DNA of 20,436 nucleotides from Candidatus Omnitrophota bacterium (lineage in GTDB: Bacteria; Omnitrophota; Omnitrophia; Omnitrophales; Aquincolibacteriaceae): contig JAHFHB010000004.1 of NCBI GenBank assembly GCA_023247135.1, positions 1,490-21,925 of the forward strand. The letters are read 5' to 3'. Positions 14,079-20,436 of the stretch are shown here, in pieces (the stretch's first letter is position 1; every line of letters starts with the position of its first letter). The position numbers and the translations under genes are program-made. The notes beneath the pieces were generated by a model that ran no database searches, had not been told where the DNA came from, and saw nothing but the letters and a program-made list of their open reading frames with translations.

Positions 14079-15662
14079 ATGAATTCTCAAACCCAAACCA
14101 GGGAAAAAACAGCCGGCGCGTATTTGCCGGAAGAAATCGCCGCATTGACTGCGCTGCTTGAGAATTTGGCCGGGAATAGCGAGCAATTTGCCAGGCTTTC
14201 AGAACCGGAACGGGTGGCGCTGCTAGCCGCGGCGGGACGCTTGTCGCGGCCGGCCCGTGAGGAACTCAATAAGCGCAACCGGCTCATCCGGCAGGTGAAG
14301 CGCGAAGGTCCTGCGGCGCTGGAACGCCGCGCCCGGGCGGCTACCGGCATTCGCGGCGCCCGTCAGGCAAGCGTGTTCACGGCGCCTTCGCAAGTCCCAC
14401 AGGCAGAGGCTTGTTTGAAATCCGGGGCAGAGCCTGATTTGAAATCGCCCCGCAACTGCTATGTCTGCAAGGACGAGTTCACCCGCCTGCACTTTTTTTA
14501 CGATGCGCTTTGTCCGCGCTGTGCCGAATTCAATTACGAGAAACGTTTCCAAACGGCGTCCCTGGATGGACAAGTGGCTTTGATCACGGGGTCGCGTCTG
14601 AAAATCGGCTATCAGGCTGCGCTGATGATGCTCAGAGCCGGTGCACAGGTGATTGCGACCACGCGATTTCCCGTGGATTCCGCCCTGCGCTATTCCGCCG
14701 AAAAAGATTTCCCTGTGTGGCAGGACCGGCTGCAGATTTATGGCTTGGATTTACGGCATACGCCGAGTGTCGAGCTTTTCTGCAGTCATGTTGAACAAAA
14801 ATATCAGCGGCTGGATTTGCTCATTAACAACGCGGCTCAAACGGTGCGGCGGCCGCCCGGATTTTACGCGCACCTTATGGCGAATGAGCGCCGCAGTTTT
14901 TCAGAGCTGCCTGCGCGGGTTCAAGCGTTGCTGCGCGGTCATCAAGCGTGTAAAGAACAGCTCGCACTTGCGGCTGGAAGAAATCATGCCCAGGATCGTC
15001 TGATGGCGGAGCAGGCGCTGGCGATTGCCTGGGACGGAAAAACACCGGGGATCGGGCTGCGCGCGTCTGCGGAACTTTCCCAAATTCCTTACGCGTATGA
15101 TCACGCGTTTAAAGCCGAACATGTTTTCCCCGAAGGACAGCTGGACGCGGATCTGCAGCAGGTGGATTTGCGCGCGACCAACAGCTGGCGCCTGCGCCTG
15201 GGGGAGATTGCAACGTCCGAGATGCTGGAGCTTCAGCTGGTGAATGCGATTGCTCCGTTTGTTTTGTGCAACAAGCTGATGCCTTTGATGAAACGGCATT
15301 TTACCGGACAGAAGCACGTCGTGAATGTTTCGGCGATGGAAGGCAAGTTTCACCGGTTCAAAAAAGCGGACCGGCATCCGCATACCAACATGGCGAAGGC
15401 GGCCTTAAACATGTTGACGCATACGTCCGCAGGCGGACTCGCCAAAGAGGGGATTTTTATGAATGCGGTGGATACCGGCTGGGTGACGGATGAAGATCCG
15501 GCGGCGCTGGTGCAATTCAAGCAGGATAAACATGACTTTCAGCCGCCGCTGGATATTGTGGACGGGGCGGCGCGTGTTTGCGACCCATTTTTTAATGGAA
15601 TCTTGACGGGTGAGCATTGGGCGGGCAAGTTTTTGAAAGATTATTTTCCGATCGATTGGTAG
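14079..15662 (+). CDS. Short-chain dehydrogenase-like protein with N-terminal zinc ribbon
   Basis: The 527-aa product starts at ATG 14079, with GAGG 10 bp upstream; an in-frame TTG at 14070 is too close to that site. Residues 1-100 are charged and helical. Cysteines 127, 130, 145 and 148 (CYVC...CPRC) form a probable zinc ribbon. An SDR/Rossmann domain follows from about 162: TGSRLKIGYQAALMMLRAGA (170-189), NNAA (250-253), VNVSAMEGKF with candidate serine 418, and HTNMAKAALNM with lysine 440. Two hallmarks are altered: the TGxxxGxG middle glycine is lysine, and the YxxxK tyrosine is Thr436. It also has a large insert at about 260-370. It is about twice the length of a classical SDR. Dehydrogenase activity is therefore uncertain. 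Confidence 0.85.
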   Translation: MNSQTQTREKTAGAYLPEEIAALTALLENLAGNSEQFARLSEPERVALLAAAGRLSRPAREELNKRNRLIRQVKREGPAALERRARAATGIRGARQASVFTAPSQVPQAEACLKSGAEPDLKSPRNCYVCKDEFTRLHFFYDALCPRCAEFNYEKRFQTASLDGQVALITGSRLKIGYQAALMMLRAGAQVIATTRFPVDSALRYSAEKDFPVWQDRLQIYGLDLRHTPSVELFCSHVEQKYQRLDLLINNAAQTVRRPPGFYAHLMANERRSFSELPARVQALLRGHQACKEQLALAAGRNHAQDRLMAEQALAIAWDGKTPGIGLRASAELSQIPYAYDHAFKAEHVFPEGQLDADLQQVDLRATNSWRLRLGEIATSEMLELQLVNAIAPFVLCNKLMPLMKRHFTGQKHVVNVSAMEGKFHRFKKADRHPHTNMAKAALNMLTHTSAGGLAKEGIFMNAVDTGWVTDEDPAALVQFKQDKHDFQPPLDIVDGAARVCDPFFNGILTGEHWAGKFLKDYFPIDW

Positions 15663-15700
15663 GCGAAGTCTCTCCCCGAAAAGATCATTCAAAAAAGGGC

Positions 15701-15729
15701 TTGACACATATATCTATTAAGTCTATCAT
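15701..15729 (+). promoter_or_regulatory. Strong sigma-70 promoter of the Rrf2 gene
   Basis: A perfect TTGACA (15701-15706), a 17-bp spacer and TATCAT (15724-15729). The predicted start, near 15736, is only about 5 bp from the ATG at 15741, so the mRNA would be essentially leaderless. Confidence 0.85.
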
Positions 15730-15739
15730 TTAAATAGAT
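15712..15739 (+). promoter_or_regulatory. Putative Rrf2 operator over the -10 region
   Basis: ATCTATT (15712-15718) and AATAGAT (15733-15739) form a perfect 7-bp inverted repeat spanning the -10 box, well placed for repression. Inside it, CTATTAAGTCTAT (15714-15726) matches 11 of 13 bases of a box upstream of the sulfate-binding protein gene, suggesting one regulator for both. Confidence 0.5.
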
Positions 15740-15740
15740 T

Positions 15741-16193
15741 ATGATCACAAAGAAAGCCAAATACGCTCTGAAGGCCCTGCTTGAGCTTGGTGCAGACTAC
15801 GATACCAAAAAGCCGGTGCTGATTTCGAATCTGGCAGAACGGGGCCGGATTCCTAAGAAATTTCTCGAGTTGATTTTGCTCGAGCTCAAAAATAAAGGGA
15901 TCTTGGAAAGCCGTAAAGGGAAAGGCGGCGGGTATCTTCTGGCAAAACCGCCTGCGCAGGTGATGCTGGGAACGATTTTACGCATCATAGACGGACCGCT
16001 GGCGCCTTTGCCATGCTTGAGCCAGACGGCCTACCGCAAGTGTGATGAATGTCAAGACGAGACCCACTGCAGCATTCGTGCGGTGATGAAGGATTTGCAC
16101 GACTATCAGGTGAATCTTTTGGACAATACGAGCCTGGAGGGCATGTTGGAAAAGGGCTGTGCAGTGGCTGCTGTGGGTAATTACGCGATCTGA
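15741..16193 (+). CDS. Rrf2-family transcriptional regulator
   Basis: A 150-aa winged-helix regulator. The N-terminus MITKKAKYALKALLELG (1-17) and KKFLELILLELKNKGILESRKGKGGGYLLAKP (39-70) are typical of Rrf2/IscR/CymR proteins, with recognition helix and wing. A cysteine cluster follows: C92-x8-C101-x2-C104-x5-C110, able to bind an iron-sulfur cluster or sense redox. It differs from the C-x5-C-x5-C of IscR. The gene lies just ahead of the sulfate transport operon in the same direction, and both upstream regions share a sequence box. It probably controls sulfur uptake in response to Fe-S or cysteine status (inference). The ATG has no Shine-Dalgarno and almost no leader. Confidence 0.92.
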   Translation: MITKKAKYALKALLELGADYDTKKPVLISNLAERGRIPKKFLELILLELKNKGILESRKGKGGGYLLAKPPAQVMLGTILRIIDGPLAPLPCLSQTAYRKCDECQDETHCSIRAVMKDLHDYQVNLLDNTSLEGMLEKGCAVAAVGNYAI

Positions 16194-16212
16194 TTTTTTT
16201 TACATATAAACA

Positions 16213-16225
16213 CTACTAATTCTAT
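16213..16225 (+). promoter_or_regulatory. Box upstream of sbp shared with the Rrf2 promoter
   Basis: CTACTAATTCTAT matches CTATTAAGTCTAT at 15714-15726 in 11 of 13 positions, and both are followed by an AT-rich segment with TAAAT and TTATG. It lies in the 58-bp AT-rich gap before the sulfate-binding protein gene and is a likely Rrf2 target. I could not assign a clear -35/-10 pair for sbp. Confidence 0.4.
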
Positions 16226-16251
16226 AGACTAAATTATATTATGGGTTTGAC

Positions 16252-17265
16252 GTGGTAAAAAAAACAACTGTATTTTTACTTATGGCGCTGCTGATTCAGG
16301 GCGCGGCGCGGCCGGTTTTGGCGGCTGAAAAAAAGAATGTAACACTGCTCAACGTTTCTTATGATCCGACGCGTGAGCTTTACGAGGATTACAACAAGGC
16401 GTTCGCTAAACACTGGAAAGAACAGACCGGGCAAACGGTGACCATTCACCAGTCACACGGTGGTTCCGGCAAACAGGCGCGCGCGATTATTGACGGTCTG
16501 GATGCGGACATTGCCACTCTGGCGCTGGGTTTTGATGTGGATGCTTTGTTTTCGAAAGGCGGGCTGATCAGCAAGACCTGGCAAAGCAAACTTCCTGAAA
16601 ACAGTGCGCCGTATACGTCAACGATTGTTTTCCTGGTCAAGAAGGGGAACCCGAAAGCGATTAAGGATTGGGATGACCTGGTCAAGCCGGGAACCGGCGT
16701 AATTACTCCGAACCCTAAAACGTCAGGCGGCGCCCGCTGGAATTATCTGGCGGCCTGGGCTTTTGCAGAGAAGAAGTTTAACGGCGACGCGGCGCAAATC
16801 AAACCGTTTATGACGAAGCTTTTCCGAAATGTTCTCGTGCTGGATACGGGCGCACGCGGGGCAACGATCACTTTTGTAGAACGCGGTCTCGGGGATGTTT
16901 TGATTGCCTGGGAAAACGAGGCTTTTCTGGCCATCCAGGAGCTTGGAAAAGATAAATTTGAAATCGTGATGCCGTCGCTTAGCATTCTTGCCGAACCTTC
17001 CGTGACCGTGGTGGATAAAGTTGTGAAGAAACACGGGACGGGAGAAACGGCGAAGGCGTACCTTGAGTATCTTTATTCGGAGGAAGGCCAGGAAATCATT
17101 GCGCAGCATTACTACCGCCCACGTTCTAAAGCCGTTGCGAAAAAATATGCGGCTATTTTTCCGGCTGTCCACCTGGTGACCATTGAACATTTCGGCGGCT
17201 GGCAGAAGGCCCAAGCGGATCATTTTGCAGATGCGGGAAGCTTTGACCAGATTTATCAGGCTTAA
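16252..17265 (+). CDS. sbp: Sulfate (or thiosulfate) ABC transporter, periplasmic binding protein
   Basis: A 337-aa protein with a signal peptide (MVKKTTVFLLMALLIQGA, cleavage after VLA at residue 24). The mature part carries Sbp/CysP signatures: VTLLNVSYDPTRELYEDYNKAF, the oxyanion-binding loop QSHGGSGKQARAIIDGLDADIATLAL, NPKTSGGARWNYLAAWAFA, and YLYSEEGQEIIAQHYYRPR. It captures sulfate in the periplasm and delivers it to CysTW. Sulfate and thiosulfate binders cannot be separated by eye. The start is GTG 16252; the nearby ATG at 16241 is out of frame and ends after five codons. The Shine-Dalgarno is weak. First gene of sbp-cysT-cysW-cysA. Confidence 0.95.
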   Translation: MVKKTTVFLLMALLIQGAARPVLAAEKKNVTLLNVSYDPTRELYEDYNKAFAKHWKEQTGQTVTIHQSHGGSGKQARAIIDGLDADIATLALGFDVDALFSKGGLISKTWQSKLPENSAPYTSTIVFLVKKGNPKAIKDWDDLVKPGTGVITPNPKTSGGARWNYLAAWAFAEKKFNGDAAQIKPFMTKLFRNVLVLDTGARGATITFVERGLGDVLIAWENEAFLAIQELGKDKFEIVMPSLSILAEPSVTVVDKVVKKHGTGETAKAYLEYLYSEEGQEIIAQHYYRPRSKAVAKKYAAIFPAVHLVTIEHFGGWQKAQADHFADAGSFDQIYQA

Positions 17266-17279
17266 ACGGAGTATTGAAC

Positions 17280-18107
17280 TTGAAATTTAAACGGCACAGC
17301 GTGATTCCAGGATTCGGATTCACCCTGGGCTTTACGCTGACGTATCTGAGCCTGATTGTTCTCATTCCTTTGTCGCTGCTTTTTTTAAAGGCGACGACGT
17401 TGGGATGGGAGCACTTCTGGCATACGGTGGTTTCTGCGCGTGTTTTGGCCAGCCTGAGACTGAGTTTCGGTACGGCCTTGGCGAGCGCACTCGTGAATGC
17501 TGTTTTCGGCTTGCTCGTGGCCTGGGTGCTTGTGCGCTACGATTTCCCGGGAAAGAAAATTGTGGATGCGCTCGTGGACCTGCCTTTTGCCTTGCCGACG
17601 GCCGTCGCGGGCATCGCCCTGACGACGCTGTATGCGCCGCATGGCTGGATGGGCAGGCTTCTCGCGGGACTAGGAATTAAAGCGGCATTTACGCCGCTGG
17701 GCATTACCCTTGCGCTGATTTTTATCGGCTTACCCTTTGTGGTTCGTACCGTGGAACCGATTTTGCAGGATTTTGAAAAAGAAATTGAGGAAGCGGCCTT
17801 TAGTCTCGGCGCCAACCGCTGGCAGACTTTCTGCAAAGTGATTTTACCGGCCATTTTGCCGGCGCTTTTGACGGGTTGCGCAATGGCTTTTTCGCGAGCC
17901 GTGGGTGAGTACGGCTCCGTGGTTTTTATCGCGGGGAACATGCCGCTGAAAACGGAAATCGCACCGCTTTTAATTATGACCAAGCTGGAACAGTACGATT
18001 ACGCTGGAGCCACGGCGATTGCGGGGGTGATGCTTGTGATTTCTTTCTTGCTTTTATTTGCGACCCACCTGTTTCAGGCGTGGACGCGTCAGTACGAAAG
18101 GGTCTGA
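17280..18107 (+). CDS. cysT: Sulfate ABC transporter permease CysT (CysU)
   Basis: A 275-aa inner-membrane permease with about six helices, the first at FTLTYLSLIVLIPLSLLFL. The C-terminal cytosolic EAA loop EEAAFSLGANRWQTFCKVILPAILPAL contacts the CysA ATPase. LVDLPFALPTAVAGIALTTLY and RAVGEYGSVVFIAGN are typical of CysT. Two in-frame TTG codons compete for the start: 17274 lies only 2 bp after GGAG, while 17280 lies 8 bp after it and gives MKFKRHSVIPGFG; I prefer 17280. It follows sbp by 14 bp. With CysW it forms the heterodimeric channel. Confidence 0.95.
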   Translation: MKFKRHSVIPGFGFTLGFTLTYLSLIVLIPLSLLFLKATTLGWEHFWHTVVSARVLASLRLSFGTALASALVNAVFGLLVAWVLVRYDFPGKKIVDALVDLPFALPTAVAGIALTTLYAPHGWMGRLLAGLGIKAAFTPLGITLALIFIGLPFVVRTVEPILQDFEKEIEEAAFSLGANRWQTFCKVILPAILPALLTGCAMAFSRAVGEYGSVVFIAGNMPLKTEIAPLLIMTKLEQYDYAGATAIAGVMLVISFLLLFATHLFQAWTRQYERV

Positions 18108-18108
18108 C

Positions 18109-18993
18109 ATGGCCGGAGCGACAGGGCTAAGAAAAAGAGCGGCAAATCAGGTTGCGCGTGCTTCGGTGACAGAACCGCCGCTTGTTCGCGGGATTTTAAC
18201 CGCGATCGCGCTGATTTTCCTGGTTGTTTTTCTGATTCTGCCCATTACGGTGATTGTCGCAGGGGCGCTGGCGAAAGGTGTTCAGTTTTATTTTCAGGCA
18301 CTGACGGAGCCTGTCGCCCTGGCGGCAGCCAGACTGACTTTGCTGGTAGCGGTGATCACCGTTCCTTTGAATGTTCTTTTCGGCCTTGCGGCCGCCTGGG
18401 CGCTTGCAAAATTTGATTTTGTGGGAAAAAAATTTCTGACGACGCTGATCGATTTGCCATTTTCGGTTTCGCCGGTTATTTCAGGATTGATTTACGTTCT
18501 TGTTTTCGGAGCACAGGGAGTTTTAGGTCCGTGGTTACAGGCTCACGACATCAAAATTGTTTTTGCGTTGCCCGGCATCGTGCTTGCGACGGTTTTTGTC
18601 ACCTCTCCCTTTGTGGCGCGCGAGCTTATTCCGTTGATGCAGGCGCAGGGAAACGAAGAGGAAAATGCGGCAATTATTCTGGGCGCGAGCGGCTGGCAGA
18701 CTTTTTGGCGGGTGACGCTGCCGAACATCAAGTGGGGGCTGCTTTACGGCGTGATTTTGTGCACCGCCCGCGCCATGGGGGAGTTTGGCGCCGTGTCCGT
18801 GGTTTCAGGGCATATCCGCGGACTCACCAACACTTTGCCGCTGCACGTAGAAATTCTGTACAACGAGTACAGCTTCACGGCCGCGTTTGCCGTATCTTCG
18901 CTTTTGATGATGCTGGCTTTTGTGACCCTGGCCCTGAAACATTTTATTGAATGGCAGCATAGCCGCGAAACGAATTTAACCGCCGAGAGTTAA
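18109..18993 (+). CDS. cysW: Sulfate ABC transporter permease CysW
   Basis: A 294-aa membrane permease paralogous to CysT. The first helix is ILTAIALIFLVVFLILPITVIVAGAL. Family stretches are FDFVGKKFLTTLIDLPFSVSPVISGLIYVLVFG, the EAA loop EENAAIILGASGWQTFWRVTLPNI, and ARAMGEFGAVSVVSGHIRG. The start is ATG 18109, one base after the cysT stop, with AAAGGG upstream; the frame stays open further into cysT but those residues are not conserved. The N-terminal cytosolic tail of about 25 residues is longer than the minimal core. It ends 3 bp before cysA. Confidence 0.95.
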   Translation: MAGATGLRKRAANQVARASVTEPPLVRGILTAIALIFLVVFLILPITVIVAGALAKGVQFYFQALTEPVALAAARLTLLVAVITVPLNVLFGLAAAWALAKFDFVGKKFLTTLIDLPFSVSPVISGLIYVLVFGAQGVLGPWLQAHDIKIVFALPGIVLATVFVTSPFVARELIPLMQAQGNEEENAAIILGASGWQTFWRVTLPNIKWGLLYGVILCTARAMGEFGAVSVVSGHIRGLTNTLPLHVEILYNEYSFTAAFAVSSLLMMLAFVTLALKHFIEWQHSRETNLTAES

Positions 18994-18996
18994 AAA

Positions 18997-20061
18997 ATGA
19001 GCATACAGGTTTTTGACGTCACGAAAAAATTTGATGATTTTACCGCACTCCAGAATATCAGCCTGGAAGTGGCGGAGGGCGAGAGGGTTGCGCTCCTGGG
19101 GCCGTCGGGTTCCGGAAAGACGACGCTGCTGCGTGTGATTTCGGGCCTCGAACCCGCCGACTCAGGCAGGGTGGTGATTCGGGGGAACGAAATGACGGAT
19201 GAAAAAGTTTCGGATCGTAAAGTCGGTTTTGTTTTTCAGCATTATGCACTGTTCCGGCACATGAGTGTTTTTGAGAACGTGGCTTTTGGACTGCGCGTGC
19301 GCTCCAAGTCCGAGCGTCCGGGCAATGCCGATATTAAAAAACGAGTGCTGGAGCTTCTTAAACTTGTAAGACTGGACAGCATGGCGTCGCGCTACCCGTC
19401 ACAGCTCTCGGGCGGACAGCGCCAGCGGGTGGCTCTGGCGCGGGCTCTGGCGATTGAACCAAACATGCTGCTTCTGGATGAACCTTTTGGCGCGCTGGAT
19501 GCCAAGGTGCGCCGCGAGCTCAGGCAATGGCTGCGGGAATTGCATGACAAACTCGGCATGACCAGCATTTTTGTCACGCATGATCAGGAAGAGGCGCTGG
19601 AATTGGCTGACCGCGTGGTGGTCATGAACCGAGGACGGATTGAGCAGATTGGAACCCCGGATGAGATTTATCATCATCCCGCCAATGAGTTTGTTTGCGA
19701 GTTTCTTGGAAATGTGAATTTTTTTCACTGCCGGCTGGAGGGTGAAAAAGTTTACCTGGGAAACACCGGTGTTAGAATCAGCGACAAATTCGGACTGGAC
19801 AGCAAACACAACAAGGTTTACATTCGTCCGCATCGACTTGAAATCAGCCGCGTGCCTGCCGAGGATTCCTTCGGCGCAACCATCCGGTTGATTCATTCTG
19901 CGGGACCGCTGGTTCGCGTCGAGATTGAAGTGCATTCCGGCGAGCGGGCTTCGGTGGAGCTTTCGCAGGAACGCTTTTGCGAGCTTGACCTTAAAAAGGG
20001 AGAGGCGGTTTATGTCGTTGCCAAAGAAATCAGGGCGTATCCCGGCGATTATTCCATCTGA
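18997..20061 (+). CDS. cysA: Sulfate ABC transporter ATP-binding protein CysA
   Basis: A 354-aa ATPase that powers sulfate import. Walker A is GPSGSGKT (35-42), the Q-loop FVFQHYALF, the ABC signature LSGGQ (137-141), and Walker B LLLDEP (158-163), followed by the D-loop GALD and the switch histidine in VTHDQEEA. A C-terminal regulatory TOBE-type domain (about 235-350) carries the CysA-typical NVNFFHCRL and VYIRPHRLEISR. Length matches the family. The gene is complete and closes the core transporter; the next gene starts 21 bp later. Confidence 0.96.
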   Translation: MSIQVFDVTKKFDDFTALQNISLEVAEGERVALLGPSGSGKTTLLRVISGLEPADSGRVVIRGNEMTDEKVSDRKVGFVFQHYALFRHMSVFENVAFGLRVRSKSERPGNADIKKRVLELLKLVRLDSMASRYPSQLSGGQRQRVALARALAIEPNMLLLDEPFGALDAKVRRELRQWLRELHDKLGMTSIFVTHDQEEALELADRVVVMNRGRIEQIGTPDEIYHHPANEFVCEFLGNVNFFHCRLEGEKVYLGNTGVRISDKFGLDSKHNKVYIRPHRLEISRVPAEDSFGATIRLIHSAGPLVRVEIEVHSGERASVELSQERFCELDLKKGEAVYVVAKEIRAYPGDYSI

Positions 20062-20082
20062 AACGTGGAAGGCAGCGCCGCG

Positions 20083-20436
20083 ATGAAGAAATGGTTGAGG
20101 ATGGAACGGTTTGAAGTGTTCCCGCGAGTCGTCAAATGGTTTGTCCTTTCTCTGCTTGTCGGTCTTTTAGCGGGCGCTGCTTCCGCAGTTTTCATTTACT
20201 CTCTTAATTGGGTCACGAATTGGCGCGAGCAACACCTCTGGATCATTGCGCTGCTGCCGCTTGGCGGTCTCGGAGTCGGATGGATCTACCACGCATTCGG
20301 ACAAAAAGTTGAAGCCGGCAATAACCTTTTGCTTGACGAGATCCATGACCCGAAAAGCACCGTACCCTTGCGGATGGCGCCGCTCATTTTGCTGGGGACT
20401 CTTGCGACCCATTTATTCGGCGGATCGGTCGGCCGG
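20083..20436 (+). CDS. ClC-family voltage-gated chloride channel/transporter (3'-truncated)
   Basis: An open frame of 118 codons runs to the last base of the window without a stop. The product has a cytosolic N-terminus and hydrophobic helices (WFVLSLLVGLLAGAASAVFIYSL; LWIIALLPLGGLGVGWIYH). GNNLLLDEIHDP then leads to PLRMAPLILLGTLATHLFGGSVGR. The final GGSVGR is the start of the ClC selectivity motif (GREGP/GREGT) at the N-terminus of helix F. About a quarter to a third of a usual ClC protein is present. ATG 20083 has GGAAGG upstream; a GTG at 20065 is a less likely start. It lies 21 bp after cysA and may be co-transcribed. Confidence 0.88.
   Translation, partial: MKKWLRMERFEVFPRVVKWFVLSLLVGLLAGAASAVFIYSLNWVTNWREQHLWIIALLPLGGLGVGWIYHAFGQKVEAGNNLLLDEIHDPKSTVPLRMAPLILLGTLATHLFGGSVGR

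Noticed and set aside
14070..14081. TTG 14070 as the start of the SDR-like gene
   Set aside because: GAGG lies only 1 bp from this TTG, whereas ATG 14079 is 10 bp away, a workable spacing, and follows the previous stop cleanly.
13375..14145. Open frame of 256 codons on the minus strand
   Set aside because: It spans the antisense of three separate real genes and their gaps, with no ribosome site or motif.
16241..16258. ATG 16241 as the sbp start or a leader peptide
   Set aside because: It is out of frame with sbp and stops after five codons (MGLTW). It has no ribosome site and no cysteine or attenuator structure to suggest a leader peptide.

Overview
The window is a gene-dense piece of a bacterial chromosome with moderately high GC, short intergenic gaps and frequent 4-bp ATGA overlaps. 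Several genes need TTG starts placed behind good Shine-Dalgarno sequences. The gene mix points to an uncultured, probably Gram-negative lineage; Omnitrophota-like is my impression only. No insertion sequence, prophage or CRISPR array is visible.

Layout. (1) 1-2535: two tandem DUF21/CBS membrane proteins (CNNM/CorC type; the first is cut by the window edge), then a small exported protein. (2) 2690-5128: a tight three-gene cassette. It encodes a ParA-type ATPase fused to a C-terminal glycogen-binding module (CBM48), a MinD/FlhG-like protein with no P-loop, and an unrecognised 194-aa protein. This is the most novel part of the window. (3) 5218-6066: a promoter, a coiled-coil zinc-ribbon protein and a strong terminator. 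(4) 6202-10165: the start of a division and cell-wall (dcw) cluster. A promoter and three MraZ boxes precede mraZ, a STAS protein, rsmH, ftsL and ftsI. The cluster stops at ftsI, where a convergent gene overlaps it tail to tail. (5) 10110-12540: divergent gshB and gshA, together the two-step glutathione pathway. (6) 12541-12852: a bidirectional terminator-like hairpin inside a set of repeats copied from the 3' end of a minus-strand tRNA-Pro(CGG). (7) 12853-15662: an alpha/beta hydrolase, a GGQ release-factor-like protein, and a short-chain dehydrogenase homologue with an N-terminal zinc ribbon. (8) 15701-20061: a sulfate uptake locus (Rrf2 regulator, sbp, cysT, cysW, cysA) with a consensus promoter and a sequence box shared by the regulator and sbp upstream regions. 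(9) 20083-20436: the start of a ClC chloride channel gene that runs off the window.

How the genes fit together. Sulfate import (sbp-cysTWA), probably under the Rrf2 protein, would supply sulfur for cysteine. Cysteine is also a substrate of the nearby gshA/gshB pair, although the two loci are separate transcription units. The mraZ-ftsI block would make septal peptidoglycan synthesis and division proteins under MraZ autoregulation. The ParA-CBM48 cassette suggests a positioning system whose cargo is a glucan, possibly glycogen granules. That function is inferred from domain content alone.
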